45,858 bases of DNA from assembly GCA_022566355.1 (NCBI GenBank), contig JADFJB010000019.1, positions 1 through 45,858 of the forward strand, in the 5' to 3' direction. Of this stretch, positions 1 through 9,624 are shown piece after piece. The translations under genes and the position numbers were made by a program. The first letter of the stretch is position 1; each line of letters opens with the position of its first letter. The notes under the pieces were generated by a model that saw only the letters and a list, made by a program, of their open reading frames with translations, was not told the origin of the DNA and did no database searches. The stretch comes from a candidate division KSB1 bacterium. Its GTDB lineage: Bacteria > Zhuqueibacterota > JdFR-76 > DREG01.

Positions 1-1
1 A

Positions 2-409
2 CAAACACTGGCAATTTTAAAGCCGGATTGCACGGAAGCTAATAAAACAGGTAAGGTAATCGATAGAATTCTTCAGGCAGGATTTAAAATACTCGGTATG
101 AAATTGATACGATTAAGTGGAAAGACTGCGGGTGAATTTTATGCTGTTCACAAAGAAAGGCCCTTTTATAATGATTTAGTTGCATTTATGACTTCAGGAC
201 AATGCATCCCCATGGTACTTGAAAAAGCAAATTCCGTATCTGCATTCCGAGAATTGATAGGCGTAACTGATCCGGCTGAAGCATCTGAAGGCACAATCCG
301 AAAAGAATTTGCCACAAGTAAACAGAATAATATTGTTCATGGTTCGGATTCCCCTGAAAATGCAAAAATTGAAGTTGGTTTTTTCTTTTCAAGATCGGAA
401 CTAACTTAA
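2..409 (+). CDS. ndk: Nucleoside diphosphate kinase, 5' end cut by window edge
   Basis: Ndk transfers the gamma phosphate from ATP to nucleoside diphosphates through a phospho-histidine. The reading frame is open from the first bases of the window, beginning with the typical TLAILKPD strand, so the true start lies upstream. The ATG at 98 is internal. The active-site histidine is in NIVHGSDS near the C-terminus, and the family ending (EVGFFF) is present. About 135 of the usual 140-150 residues are visible, so only a few are missing. A terminator hairpin follows about 60 bases later, so this gene ends a transcription unit. Confidence 0.95.
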   Translation, partial: QTLAILKPDCTEANKTGKVIDRILQAGFKILGMKLIRLSGKTAGEFYAVHKERPFYNDLVAFMTSGQCIPMVLEKANSVSAFRELIGVTDPAEASEGTIRKEFATSKQNNIVHGSDSPENAKIEVGFFFSRSELT

Positions 410-469
410 ATATTATAATATTATATTTTCAATTTATCTTAATTTAATTATAATTCTTTAAAATATCAT

Positions 470-501
470 GCCCATGATTTTATTTCTTCATGGGCTTTTT
501 T
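470..501 (+). terminator. Intrinsic terminator after ndk
   Basis: An 8-bp stem, GCCCATGA pairing with TCATGGGC, encloses a 10-base AT-rich loop. It is followed directly by a run of six T residues. Its place about 60 bases after the ndk stop fits a rho-independent terminator. Confidence 0.8.
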
Positions 502-627
502 ATTATTGACTTTTAAATGAATATCCTTGAAAACGAAGGTTTTAGAAGAATCTAAAAAGTTCTTAACCATAATTAAATTGTGATGTTTTCACATAATTTC
601 CTATTGTTGTTATTCAAGATATAAATG

Positions 628-655
628 TTGACTAATGAGGATATTTTATTATATT
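628..655 (+). promoter_or_regulatory. Candidate housekeeping promoter for the yceD-fab operon
   Basis: TTGACT at 628-633 and TATATT at 650-655 are separated by 16 bases; a TATTCT at 652 with an 18-base spacer is an alternative. The 13-mer ending in TTGACT (621-633) is identical to the one at the -35 of the sigma factor gene promoter (10161-10173). The predicted transcript would start about 50 bases before the yceD ATG. The rest of the 410-711 gap shows nothing else beyond the ndk terminator. Confidence 0.5.
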
Positions 656-711
656 CTAATCTATTTTTGCAGAAAAATAATTGAAATCAACAAAGTTCTT
701 TGATTTTTAAT

Positions 712-1233
712 ATGAAAATTCCAATTGTAAAATTGACTTCAGGGTATCACGAGTTGGAATATAAGGAGTTACCTTCTGTTTATGGCTTTGAAAATGATAA
801 GATTTTTAATAAGCCTGTTTTTAGTGTTGTAAAGGTAGATAAAAGTGTAACTCATATTTATCTGCAGGTAGAGTCCAAAACCGTGGGTTCATTTGATTGT
901 GATCGGTGCTTGCAAGATTTTGGAAAAGAGCTAACCGGCGAATTAAAGCTTTACTTTGAAGTGACTGGCTCCGGTGGACATTTTGATCCGGATATAATTG
1001 AAGAAGAAAAGAATGTTAATTTTAGAAGTTATAAAGCAAACGAAGCCAATATTGACCTTTCTGATGACATTAGAGATGTTTTGTTACTAGCATTACCTAT
1101 GAAAAATTTATGTTCTAAAAATTGTAAAGGATTCTGTCCTGGATGTGGAAATAATTTAAATCAATTCGAATGCGTTTGTGAGAAAATCACAATTGATCCT
1201 CGCTGGGATGCATTGAAAAAATTACAGCTCTAA
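712..1233 (+). CDS. YceD/DUF177 family protein
   Basis: This is the DUF177 (YceD) protein usually encoded just before rpmF. In other bacteria it is linked to 23S rRNA accumulation or ribosome assembly, and in plants to 50S biogenesis. The family features are visible: an N-terminal strand beginning MKIPIVKL, a CDRCL motif in the middle and a C-terminal cysteine cluster of the form CxxxCxGxCxxCG. The start is taken as ATG 712. A TTG at 700 in the same frame would add four residues and has no ribosome binding site. About 55 bases separate it from rpmF, and it is probably the first gene of the fatty-acid operon. Confidence 0.85.
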   Translation: MKIPIVKLTSGYHELEYKELPSVYGFENDKIFNKPVFSVVKVDKSVTHIYLQVESKTVGSFDCDRCLQDFGKELTGELKLYFEVTGSGGHFDPDIIEEEKNVNFRSYKANEANIDLSDDIRDVLLLALPMKNLCSKNCKGFCPGCGNNLNQFECVCEKITIDPRWDALKKLQL

Positions 1234-1288
1234 AATTAATTTGTAAAGGAAAGAGAATTTTTAAATAGTTAAGGAATAAGTAAATACT

Positions 1289-1468
1289 ATGGCAAATCCA
1301 AAAAGAAAAATATCCAGAACTCGCCGTGATAAGCGTCGGACGCATTGGAAGTTAAAAGCTCCGGCTACAAGTAATTGTTCCCAATGTCACCAACCAAAAC
1401 TTCCGCACAGAGTTTGCCCGCATTGTGGCTATTATGCCGGAAGAATGGTTTATCCTCCGAAAGAGTAG
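1289..1468 (+). CDS. rpmF: 50S ribosomal protein L32
   Basis: This 59-residue protein begins MANPKRKISRTRRDKRR, the L32 signature, and carries a zinc ribbon with cysteine pairs CSQC and CPHC separated by a basic linker. It is therefore the zinc-binding (C+) form of L32, a component of the large ribosomal subunit. An AAGGAA ribosome binding site lies upstream of the ATG. The yceD-rpmF-plsX order is conserved across many bacteria and supports the call. Confidence 0.96.
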   Translation: MANPKRKISRTRRDKRRTHWKLKAPATSNCSQCHQPKLPHRVCPHCGYYAGRMVYPPKE

Positions 1469-1581
1469 AAAATTGAGGGATAAATATTGTTTTCGGCGTT
1501 TATGAAATTAGAATTTGAACCACATATCCCATTCAGGTTAATTTGGACTGAAAAGAGATCTTTTTGTTGAGCGATTAAAAT

Positions 1582-2607
1582 ATGAAGATAGCGGTTGACG
1601 CGATGGGTGGGGATTTCGCTCCTGAGGCGACGGTAGATGGTGCAATTCAGGCTGCAAGAGTATCCCGGGGCAAATATGAAATTATTTTGGTTGGAGATGA
1701 ACATAAAATCCGAAAGGAGTTGTCCAGGTTTTCTATTAAAAATTTATCTATAAGCATTTATCATGCGTCTGAAGTCATTGAGATGGAAGAATCGCCAACC
1801 AAAGCATTGAAGCAAAAGAAAGATGCCTCAATGGTGGTTGCATCGAATCTGCTTAAAAAGGGAATGGCAGATGCTGTAGTAAGCGCAGGTAACACCGGAG
1901 CTTTCATGGCAACTTCCCTTTTGACCCTTGGACGGTTGCCAGGTGTACTAAGGCCTGGACTGGGATCATTTATACCAAATGAGGAAGGCGTTTGTGTGGT
2001 GATAGATGTTGGAGCAAATTCAGATTGTAAACCAATAAATATGCTACAGTTTGCGACGATGGGTTCCATTTATATGAAATATATATTCGATATTCAAAAT
2101 CCGAAAGTTGGCTTATTAAGTATCGGTGAGGAGGAGTCTAAAGGAAATGAATTGGTTCGGGCTGCACACAAACTATTGAAAAGCAGCAGCTTGAATTTTA
2201 TTGGCAATATGGAAGGCAGAGATATTCTTAAAGGAACTGCAGAAGTTGTGGTTTGTGATGGATTTGTTGGGAATATTGTTTTGAAGTTTGCGGAAAGCAT
2301 AATTGGTATGTTTACAAGAACTCTAAAGAAAAGCGTTGGACGTAATATACCTGCAAATTTAGGCGCCATCTTAATGAAACCCGCTTTTAGAAAGTTGAGC
2401 CAATTGATGGATTACCAAGAATATGGTGGAGTGCCTCTTTTAGGTCTAAACGGCATTTGTATCGTTTGTCATGGTCGATCAACCCCAAAGGCAATTCGTA
2501 ATGCGATCCGTGAAGCGAGAAAGATGTTTACTTTAAACCTGAATAAAAAGTTACAAGATGCTCTGGGAGAAAACACACTACAAGAGGTTGGAATTGAGTT
2601 TACCTAA
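1582..2607 (+). CDS. plsX: Phosphate acyltransferase PlsX
   Basis: PlsX converts acyl-ACP and phosphate to acyl-phosphate, the donor for the first acylation of glycerol-3-phosphate in membrane lipid synthesis. The 341-residue protein starts with the canonical MKIAVDAMGGDFAPE. It also has the conserved GNTGAFMA region (about residues 110-117) and a C-terminal segment with GGVPLLGLNG typical of the family. Length matches the family norm. The 3' end overlaps the start of fabH, indicating translational coupling. It peripherally associates with the membrane in characterised bacteria. Confidence 0.97.
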   Translation: MKIAVDAMGGDFAPEATVDGAIQAARVSRGKYEIILVGDEHKIRKELSRFSIKNLSISIYHASEVIEMEESPTKALKQKKDASMVVASNLLKKGMADAVVSAGNTGAFMATSLLTLGRLPGVLRPGLGSFIPNEEGVCVVIDVGANSDCKPINMLQFATMGSIYMKYIFDIQNPKVGLLSIGEEESKGNELVRAAHKLLKSSSLNFIGNMEGRDILKGTAEVVVCDGFVGNIVLKFAESIIGMFTRTLKKSVGRNIPANLGAILMKPAFRKLSQLMDYQEYGGVPLLGLNGICIVCHGRSTPKAIRNAIREARKMFTLNLNKKLQDALGENTLQEVGIEFT

Positions 2608-3586
2608 GATATTTGCGGAAATAGCAGGTACAGGCGCATCTGTGCCTGAAAGAGTCCTAACAAATAAAGAACTTTCTGAAATGGTTGATACTTCTGATGA
2701 ATGGATTCAATCTAGAACGGGAATCCAGGAAAGACGAATTGCCGACAACGGACAATTACCTTCAGATTTGGCCATGGAAGCTTCAAAGATTGCACTCAAG
2801 AATTCTGGCATTTCGCCGGAAGATTTAGATTTGATAATCGTGGGAACAGTAACACCGGATATGATCTTCCCATCCACTGGCTGTTTTTTGCAACAAAAGC
2901 TTGGTGCAAAAAACGCAGCTGCATTCGATATTAGCGCAGCATGTACGGGATTTATTTATGGTCTTTCCATTGCAGATGGAATGATATCCTCAGGGAAATA
3001 TGAAAATATACTCGTAGTTGGTGTTGAGATATTATCAAGAATAATAAATTGGGAAGATCGTGATACATGTATCCTTTTTGGTGATGGAGCAGGCGCTGTG
3101 GTTGTCCGGAAAGCTGCTGGAGATCGCAGAATAATAAATACGTATATTAAAAGCGATGGTAATTTAAGTCATCTATTGAATGTGGAAGGTGGCGGCTCAC
3201 TTTATCCTTCTCAAAAATTTAATGAACATCCCGAAAAGTTTTATATTAGAATGGAAGGCCGGGAAGTATTTCGCCATGCTGTGAGTTGCATGGGAGATGC
3301 AGCCACAAGACTAATTGAGGAAAATGGTTTTTCCGTTGATGAGATAAAATTGGTTATTCCGCATCAAGCCAATATTAGAATCATTGATGCGATTGCTAAA
3401 CGCCTATCAGTTCCAAAAGAAAGGGTTTATATTAATGTGAATCGGTTTGGGAATACATCTTCTGCTTCGATTCCGATTGCATTGCATGAGGCCTATGAGA
3501 ACGGGCAGATAAAAGAAAATGATATTGTTTTATTGGTAGCCTTTGGTGGTGGTTTTACCTGGGGTTCTGCTTTAATTGAATTTTAA
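2594..3586 (+). CDS. fabH: 3-oxoacyl-ACP synthase III (KAS III)
   Basis: FabH condenses acetyl-CoA (or a short acyl-CoA) with malonyl-ACP to start fatty-acid synthesis. The Cys-His-Asn triad is visible as SAACTG (Cys about 117), HQANIR and NTSSAS near the C-terminus. The start is set at TTG 2594, which has AGAGG 7 bases upstream and places the IAGTGASVPE motif near the N-terminus as usual. An in-frame ATG at 2558 would add 12 non-conserved residues. The gene overlaps the end of plsX by 14 bases. Confidence 0.95.
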   Translation: MSLPKIFAEIAGTGASVPERVLTNKELSEMVDTSDEWIQSRTGIQERRIADNGQLPSDLAMEASKIALKNSGISPEDLDLIIVGTVTPDMIFPSTGCFLQQKLGAKNAAAFDISAACTGFIYGLSIADGMISSGKYENILVVGVEILSRIINWEDRDTCILFGDGAGAVVVRKAAGDRRIINTYIKSDGNLSHLLNVEGGGSLYPSQKFNEHPEKFYIRMEGREVFRHAVSCMGDAATRLIEENGFSVDEIKLVIPHQANIRIIDAIAKRLSVPKERVYINVNRFGNTSSASIPIALHEAYENGQIKENDIVLLVAFGGGFTWGSALIEF

Positions 3587-3592
3587 GAGATT

Positions 3593-4525
3593 ATGGATTC
3601 AGGTTTTTTATTTCCAGGGCAAGGTTCTCAATATGTTGGTATGGGAAATGATTTTTATAATGAATTTTCCTGCGCGAAAGAAATATATCAGGAAGCATCT
3701 GATATCCTGGAATTTGATCTGGCGAAAATCTCGTTTGAAGGTCCGGAGGATGAGCTTAGGCAAACTCGCATAACACAGCCAGCGATTTTTACCAATAGTT
3801 ACTTGGTTTTTAAGCTCATTATAGATTTTGGTATAGAGCCTGGTGTCGTTGCTGGCCATAGTCTTGGTGAATATTCCGCCTTAGTAGCATGTGGAGCGAT
3901 ATCATTTACTGATGGCCTAAGAGTAGTGAAGCTTCGTGGCGAATTAATGCAAAATGCAGACGAAATGGAGCCTGGTACTATGGCTGCAATTATTGGATTG
4001 TCCGCCGAACAAGTTGACAAAATTTGTAAAGAAGCATCTCAGATGGGGGTTGTTGTTCCGGCAAATTATAATTCTCCGGAACAAATTGTGATTTCCGGAT
4101 CTATGGCCGGTGTTAAGAAGGCAATGGAATTGGCGCAGGATTCCGGGGCAAAACGTGCGTTGGAATTAATGGTCAGTGCTGCATTTCATTCACCCTTGAT
4201 GTCTCCTACTACGCAAGAAATGACAAATGCATTACAAGAACTTCAGATCAATAAACCGGATTGTCCAATCGTTCCTAATGTAACAGCAAAACCCACAAAC
4301 TCGCCTGAAGAAATCAGATTGCTATTAATTAAGCAATTAACACACCCGGTGCGATGGGTGGAATCCGTTCAAAATATGATTTTGCTGAGTGGTTCGGAAT
4401 TTTACGAAGTTGGACCAGGTAAAGTCCTAACCGGTTTACTGCGTAGAATAGATCGATCTTGTTCTTGTACTCCGGTTGGAAAAGCTGAAGATTTGGAAAG
4501 ACTAAAAGAAAAGCAAGCAGTCTAA
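3593..4525 (+). CDS. fabD: Malonyl-CoA:ACP transacylase
   Basis: FabD moves the malonyl group from CoA to acyl carrier protein. The protein begins with LFPGQGSQYVGMG, and the nucleophile elbow GHSLGEYSA places the catalytic Ser near residue 90. The catalytic His lies in AAFHSPLM near residue 198. Length is 310 residues, normal for the family. It starts 6 bases after fabH stops with a GAGA element just upstream, so it is in the same operon. Confidence 0.96.
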   Translation: MDSGFLFPGQGSQYVGMGNDFYNEFSCAKEIYQEASDILEFDLAKISFEGPEDELRQTRITQPAIFTNSYLVFKLIIDFGIEPGVVAGHSLGEYSALVACGAISFTDGLRVVKLRGELMQNADEMEPGTMAAIIGLSAEQVDKICKEASQMGVVVPANYNSPEQIVISGSMAGVKKAMELAQDSGAKRALELMVSAAFHSPLMSPTTQEMTNALQELQINKPDCPIVPNVTAKPTNSPEEIRLLLIKQLTHPVRWVESVQNMILLSGSEFYEVGPGKVLTGLLRRIDRSCSCTPVGKAEDLERLKEKQAV

Positions 4526-4557
4526 TAAAATGAGAGTTAATCTTGGGAGATCATCTA

Positions 4558-5301
4558 ATGACACGGTTGCAAAATAGAGTTGCCATAGTTACAGGATCTG
4601 CTCGTGGAATTGGTAAAGTCATTGTTGATCGACTTGCTGCGGAAGGGGCCATTACAATCATATCTGACGTTAGTGTTGAAGCTGGTGAAGACGCTGTAAA
4701 TCAGCTGGTTTCGAATGGAGTGAATGCCATTTTCATCCCATGTGACGTTTCAAATGTTGAAGATTCAAACAATCTTGTAGCAAAAACGATGGAGAAATTC
4801 GGAAGAATTGATATTTTGGTAAATAACGCCGGTATCAGGCGCGATGCTTTACTTGTAAGAATGAAAGATGATGATTGGGATTTGGTACTCAATATCAACT
4901 TGAAAGGTGCTTTCAACTGTTCCCGAGCTGTAGCAAAAACCATGATGAAGCAGAAAGAAGGAAGGATCATAAACATTTCTTCTGTAGTCGGTCTAATGGG
5001 CAATGCAGGCCAGGTAAATTACTCCGCGTCAAAGGCCGGACTTTTTGGATTAACCAAATCTGTGGCAAAAGAATTGGGCCTTAGAAATATTACGGTGAAT
5101 GCAATTGCACCGGGTTATATTGATACTGAAATGACCAGGGAGCTTTCGGACAAAGTGAAAGAAGAATATTTACAGCACATCCCGCTTCGTGATTTTGGAC
5201 AGCCCGAAGATGTTGCAAATTTAGTATTATTTCTTGCTTCTGATGAAGCTCGGTATATTACAGGGGAAATTATTCGTGTAGATGGCGGATTAAGTATGTA
5301 A
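4558..5301 (+). CDS. fabG: 3-oxoacyl-ACP reductase
   Basis: FabG is the NADPH-dependent short-chain reductase that performs the first reduction of each elongation cycle. It shows the Rossmann TGSARGIG motif near residue 12, NNAG in the middle, the catalytic Ser in ISSVVG and YxxxK as YSASK. The start is ATG 4558, with GGGAGA 7 bases upstream. An in-frame TTG at 4543 is less likely. The product is 247 residues, standard length. It lies between fabD and acpP, the usual place. Confidence 0.95.
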   Translation: MTRLQNRVAIVTGSARGIGKVIVDRLAAEGAITIISDVSVEAGEDAVNQLVSNGVNAIFIPCDVSNVEDSNNLVAKTMEKFGRIDILVNNAGIRRDALLVRMKDDDWDLVLNINLKGAFNCSRAVAKTMMKQKEGRIINISSVVGLMGNAGQVNYSASKAGLFGLTKSVAKELGLRNITVNAIAPGYIDTEMTRELSDKVKEEYLQHIPLRDFGQPEDVANLVLFLASDEARYITGEIIRVDGGLSM

Positions 5302-5355
5302 ATTAGTTCGTAAATAAGGATTAAGTTAAAACCATAAATTAACGGAGGAAGTAAA

Positions 5356-5592
5356 ATGTCAGTTCAAGATCAAGTGAAAGAGATCATAGTAGATAAATTA
5401 GGAGTAGATCCTAGTCAAGTAACCTCTGAAGCCAGTTTTATAGATGATTTGGGTGCGGATTCTTTGGATACTGTTGAGTTAGTGATGGAATTTGAAGAGC
5501 AATTTGGAATCGAAATTCCGGATGAAGATGCTGAAAAAATTACGACGGTTGGTAGTGCTGTAGAATATTTGGAAGGTAAAACTTCAAAATAA
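5356..5592 (+). CDS. acpP: Acyl carrier protein
   Basis: This 78-residue acidic protein carries growing acyl chains on a phosphopantetheine arm. The attachment serine is in [12 protein letters not shown] (Ser about 36), followed by the acidic recognition helix [16 protein letters not shown] strong GGAGG ribosome binding site precedes the ATG, consistent with high expression. It sits between fabG and fabF. Confidence 0.98.
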   Translation: MSVQDQVKEIIVDKLGVDPSQVTSEASFIDDLGADSLDTVELVMEFEEQFGIEIPDEDAEKITTVGSAVEYLEGKTSK

Positions 5593-5643
5593 TTCTGCAA
5601 AAGACATTAGTTTGTTTAACAAGATGTGTCATAAGGAGAGGGA

Positions 5644-6888
5644 ATGGATCGAAGAGTAGTGGTCACTGGTATGGGATCTGTAACACCTGTTGGTTTAAAT
5701 AACGACGAGTTGTGGCAATCATTAATCAAAGGTGTTAGTGGTATTTTCCCTATCTCCAAATTTGATACCGAAAACCATACGACAAAATTTGCGGGGGAAA
5801 TAAAGAACTTTGATATATTGGATTTTATCGATGACCGAAAGTTAGCCAGGAGACTGGATGATTTCACTAAATATGCGGTGGCATCAGCCTCAATGGCAAT
5901 TCAGGATTCCGGGTTAGACTTAGAGAAAGAAGATCGCAATAGAATCGGTGTTATTTCTGGGTCAGGAATCGGTGGATTGTCGACCTTTGAACGAGAATTT
6001 AGAAAATTGATTGAAAGTGGTCCACGGCGAGTGAGTCCATTTTTTATTCCGATGATGATATCAGATATTGCTCCCGGGCAAATCTCGATCATGTATGGTT
6101 TAAAAGGTCCAAATTACTCTACGACTTCTGCTTGTGCCACAAGCGCCCATGCAATTGCTAGTGCTCTTCGGACAATTCAATTTGGCGAAGCTGATGTGAT
6201 GATTACAGGGGGAAGTGAAGCATCGGTCACTTCTATGGGGATAGCAGGTTTTAATAATATGAAAGCTTTGTCTGAACGAAATGACGATCCCCAGGGAGCA
6301 AGCCGGCCCTTTGACGCAGAAAGAGATGGCTTTGTATTAGCGGAGGGAGGCGGCATTTTAGTTTTAGAAGAACTTGGTCGGGCGAAAGCGCGGGGGGCGA
6401 AAATCTATGCTGAATTATGCGGTATTGGTAACACTGCTGACGCATATCATATTACTGCTCCTGATGAAACAGGCGATGGCGCTACTCGAGCAATGCAATT
6501 GGCATTAAAAGATGCCGGTCTTGGAATCCATGATGTCGATTATATCAATGCTCATGGTACCTCTACTCTTTACAATGACAAAATAGAAACGATGGCCATT
6601 AAAAAAGTTTTCGGAGATCATGCCTATAATTTAGCCATTAGCTCCACTAAATCTATGATGGGACATATGTTAGGGGCTGCTGGTTCTGTTGAAGCAATTA
6701 TATGTATTATGGCTATTCAGAATAGCATAGTTCCCCCAACAATTAACTATACCACTCCGGATCCTGAATGTAATCTAAATTATACCGCAAATAAAGCGGT
6801 TGAGCGAGAAATAAATTTGGCTTTAACGAACTCCTTTGGCTTTGGCGGCCATAATGTTTGTATGGCAATAAAATCATATAAGGATTAA
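5644..6888 (+). CDS. fabF: 3-oxoacyl-ACP synthase II (KAS II)
   Basis: FabF elongates acyl-ACP by condensation with malonyl-ACP. The active-site Cys lies in TTSACATSAH (about residue 165), and the two catalytic histidines in NAHGTST and a later K/H region; the C-terminal SFGFGGHN motif is present. Length is 414 residues, typical. AAGGAGAGG lies upstream of the ATG. The two-histidine pattern fits FabF/FabB and not FabH. Between the Cys and the first His, GFVLAEGGG and GDG motifs also fit the family. Confidence 0.96.
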   Translation: MDRRVVVTGMGSVTPVGLNNDELWQSLIKGVSGIFPISKFDTENHTTKFAGEIKNFDILDFIDDRKLARRLDDFTKYAVASASMAIQDSGLDLEKEDRNRIGVISGSGIGGLSTFEREFRKLIESGPRRVSPFFIPMMISDIAPGQISIMYGLKGPNYSTTSACATSAHAIASALRTIQFGEADVMITGGSEASVTSMGIAGFNNMKALSERNDDPQGASRPFDAERDGFVLAEGGGILVLEELGRAKARGAKIYAELCGIGNTADAYHITAPDETGDGATRAMQLALKDAGLGIHDVDYINAHGTSTLYNDKIETMAIKKVFGDHAYNLAISSTKSMMGHMLGAAGSVEAIICIMAIQNSIVPPTINYTTPDPECNLNYTANKAVEREINLALTNSFGFGGHNVCMAIKSYKD

Positions 6889-6916
6889 TTAAGGCACTTC
6901 TTAGAATCTTTGTCTA

Positions 6917-7666
6917 ATGAAGTTTTTTCAATGGATTAGAAGGCTTTTAAAAAGTAACAAAGGCCTAAATTTAAATCAAGGATCTCTTAAGGAACTTGAA
7001 AAAAAATGCAATTATCGTTTTAAAGATTTAAAATGGTTGCAGCTTGCATTAGTTCATCGTTCTTATTTGAACATTTCAGGGGGTAAACATTATGATACGT
7101 TTGAGAGATTAGAATTCCTTGGTGATGCAATTTTAGGTTTGTTGGTCACCGAATATCTTTTTCACAATTATCCACTCAAAAGTGAAGGAACATTGACAAG
7201 GTATAAATCCGTGATTGTCAGTAGGAAAATGTTGGCCAATTTTGCTCGGGAGATTGACTTGGGGAAATACTTGTATTTAGGACAGGGAGAGGAACTTTCC
7301 GGTGGTAGGCGTAGAGAGTCAATATTAGCGGATGCGTTTGAAGCCTTGTTAGGTGCAATTTACATAGATGGAAAACAAAAAGGTGTGAATTCGATCTTAA
7401 ACAAACTATTATTCCACAATATGGAAAAAATATTGCAAGATGAGTTGCATAAAAACTATAAAAGTCAATTATTGGAATATTCACAGGGGCATGGATTAGG
7501 TTTACCAAGGTATGAGATAAAGGTGGAGACAGGGCCAGAGCATAATAAATCATTTGAAGTGGGTGTTCGGATAAATGGTGAACTATTAGGTATCGGCTTT
7601 GGAAAAAGTAAGAAAAAAGCAGAGCAAAAAGCAGCAAAAATAGCGATAGAAAAACTTATATCATAA
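6917..7666 (+). CDS. rnc: Ribonuclease III
   Basis: RNase III cleaves double-stranded RNA in rRNA maturation and mRNA turnover. The signature ERLEFLGDAILG (about residues 63-74) and the second acidic motif LADAFEALLGAIY hold the metal-binding residues. The last 70 residues form a double-stranded-RNA-binding domain ending in KSKKKAEQKAAKIAIEKL. At 249 residues it is slightly long because of a basic N-terminal extension. The acpP-fabF-rnc order is widespread. Confidence 0.96.
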   Translation: MKFFQWIRRLLKSNKGLNLNQGSLKELEKKCNYRFKDLKWLQLALVHRSYLNISGGKHYDTFERLEFLGDAILGLLVTEYLFHNYPLKSEGTLTRYKSVIVSRKMLANFAREIDLGKYLYLGQGEELSGGRRRESILADAFEALLGAIYIDGKQKGVNSILNKLLFHNMEKILQDELHKNYKSQLLEYSQGHGLGLPRYEIKVETGPEHNKSFEVGVRINGELLGIGFGKSKKKAEQKAAKIAIEKLIS

Positions 7667-7685
7667 TTATTTTTTGGAAGAAGTC

Positions 7686-8156
7686 ATGAGTGATCAAAAT
7701 TGTTGGCTAATGAAGAGTGAACCATATGTATATTCTATTGATGATTTGGAAAAGGATAGTACAACCCATTGGGAGGGTGTCCGCAATTATAAAGCACGAA
7801 ATTATATGAAAAATGAAATGCAAATCGGGGATTGGGTTTTATTCTATCATTCTAATGCTGAACCGCCCGGTGTAGCTGGAATAGCAAAAGTATGTAAATT
7901 AGCATATCCTGATTACTTTGCTTTCGATCCTTCAAACAAGTATTTTGATCCCAAATCATCTAAAGAGAATCCAACTTGGTATATGGTAGATATCGAGTTT
8001 ATTGAGAAGTTTCCCCATTTTTTATCTTTGGGTGAATTAAGAGAGAATGAAGATCTTGATGGTATTATGGTCACAAAACGAGGTATTCGGCTATCGGTGC
8101 AACCGGTTGGATATAAACATTTCGAAATCATAAAAAGTTTGGGGCGCAATGAGTAG
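7686..8156 (+). CDS. EVE domain-containing protein
   Basis: This 157-residue protein is an EVE domain protein, a PUA/YTH-like fold related to human THYN1. Members are thought to bind modified bases, but the role in bacteria is not settled. Diagnostic features are WLMKSEP at the N-terminus, WEGVRNYKARN, a GDWVLFYHSN strand and the C-terminal RLSVQPV segment. ATG 7686 is the chosen start, with GGAAG five bases upstream; an in-frame TTG at 7674 is possible. It follows rnc by about 20 bases and may be co-transcribed. Confidence 0.85.
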   Translation: MSDQNCWLMKSEPYVYSIDDLEKDSTTHWEGVRNYKARNYMKNEMQIGDWVLFYHSNAEPPGVAGIAKVCKLAYPDYFAFDPSNKYFDPKSSKENPTWYMVDIEFIEKFPHFLSLGELRENEDLDGIMVTKRGIRLSVQPVGYKHFEIIKSLGRNE

Positions 8157-8194
8157 AATAAATAAATATTAAATCTAATAAAGGACCAGTTGAC

Positions 8195-9595
8195 ATGTCG
8201 TCTGACAAATTCAGAATTGAAACCGATTCAATGGGAGAAATGAAAGTCCCGTAAAAAGCGTATTGGGGAGCACAGACACAACGGGCAATTGAAAATTTTC
8301 CAATAAGCGATCTTAGGTTTCCAAGGAGATTCTTGCGCGCATTAGGAATGGTTAAATTATCTGCCGCAAAAGCAAATTCACAACTCGGGTTACTAGATGA
8401 AAAACTAAAAAATATAATATCCCAGGCAGCAAAAGAAGTAATGGATGGAAATTATGATGACCAGTTCGTTTTAGATATTTTTCAGACTGGTTCGGGAACG
8501 TCGACCAATATGAATGCGAATGAAGTAATCGGAAATCGAGCAAATGAGATATTAGGTGGCAGTATCGGTGATAAAAAACCGGTTCATCCGAATGACCATG
8601 TAAACATGGGACAATCTAGCAATGATGTAATTCCTACGTGTATTCATATTTCCGTACTCGAAGCAATACATAATGATTTAATGCCAGCATTAAAGCAGTT
8701 AGCAGAAGCTTTAATTTCAAAAGAAAAAGAATTTGATAAGATAATAAAAATCGGCCGTACACATTTACAGGATGCAACGCCAATTCGACTTGGTCAAGAA
8801 TTCAGCGGTTACGCGAGCATGATACAACATGGCATTAAGCGCCTAATGAATGTTTACGAAAACCTGTCCGAACTGGCCATCGGAGGAACTGCTGTTGGTA
8901 CCGGAATAAATACTCATCCGCAATTTGCTCAACTGGTTATTAAAGAGGTCAAAAGGATAACTGGGTTGGAATTTCGGGAAGCGGAAAACCATTTTGAAGC
9001 TCAAGGTGCGAAAGATGCAACGGTTGAAGTAAGTGCTGTACTGAAAACAATTGCAGTTAGTCTTACTAAAATAGCCAATGACATACGATGGCTGGGTTCC
9101 GGCCCACGCTGTGGCATTGGAGAAATATTGATTCCTGAAGTGCAGCCAGGATCCTCAATTATGCCGGGTAAGGTGAATCCCGTCATTGCTGAAGCATTAT
9201 GTATGGTAGCTGCACAAATCATAGGCAATGATGCCGCTGTAACAGTCGGTGGACTAACCGGTAATTTCGAATTGAATGTAATGATGCCGGTAATTACTTA
9301 TAACCTGCTGCAGTCAATTGATTTATTAAGCAAAGGAGTATTGGTTTTTACAGAAAAATGTATTTCCGGTTTACGTGCAAATGAAACTAGAACCAAAGAG
9401 TTAGTTGAATTAAGTCTGGCAATGTGTACAGCTTTATCCCCGAAAATAGGTTATGATTCTGCTGCCAAAATTGCAAAACAGGCGTATGCAACAGGTAAGA
9501 CGATCCGTGAAGTTGCACAGGAGCTTAATGTATTACCACCGGATGAACTAAATAAAGTTCTGGATCCCTGGTCGATGACAGAACCTGGAGTGTGA
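8195..9595 (+). CDS. fumC: Class II fumarate hydratase, interrupted by an in-frame TAA near the N-terminus
   Basis: FumC interconverts fumarate and malate in the TCA cycle. The frame starting at ATG 8195 (MSSDKFRIETDSMG) is homologous to FumC from its first residues, but TAA at 8252-8254 replaces codon 20. The same frame then continues with KAYWGAQTQRA, matching VPxxxYWGAQTQR, and stays open to 9595. The rest looks intact: TGSGTSTNMNANEV, GRTHLQDATP and the signature GSSIMPGKVNP. Without readthrough, translation could only restart at an internal codon such as TTG 8333, losing about 46 residues. Causes could be a real nonsense mutation, stop-codon readthrough or a sequence error. The other genes use TAA normally, so code reassignment is unlikely. 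Confidence 0.88.
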
Positions 9596-9624
9596 AAAAA
9601 CAAGAGAAAAATAATTACGAAGGA

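Noticed and set aside
8252-8254. Reassigned TAA codon
   Set aside because: Many intact genes in the window end in TAA at the expected family length, so the standard code holds.
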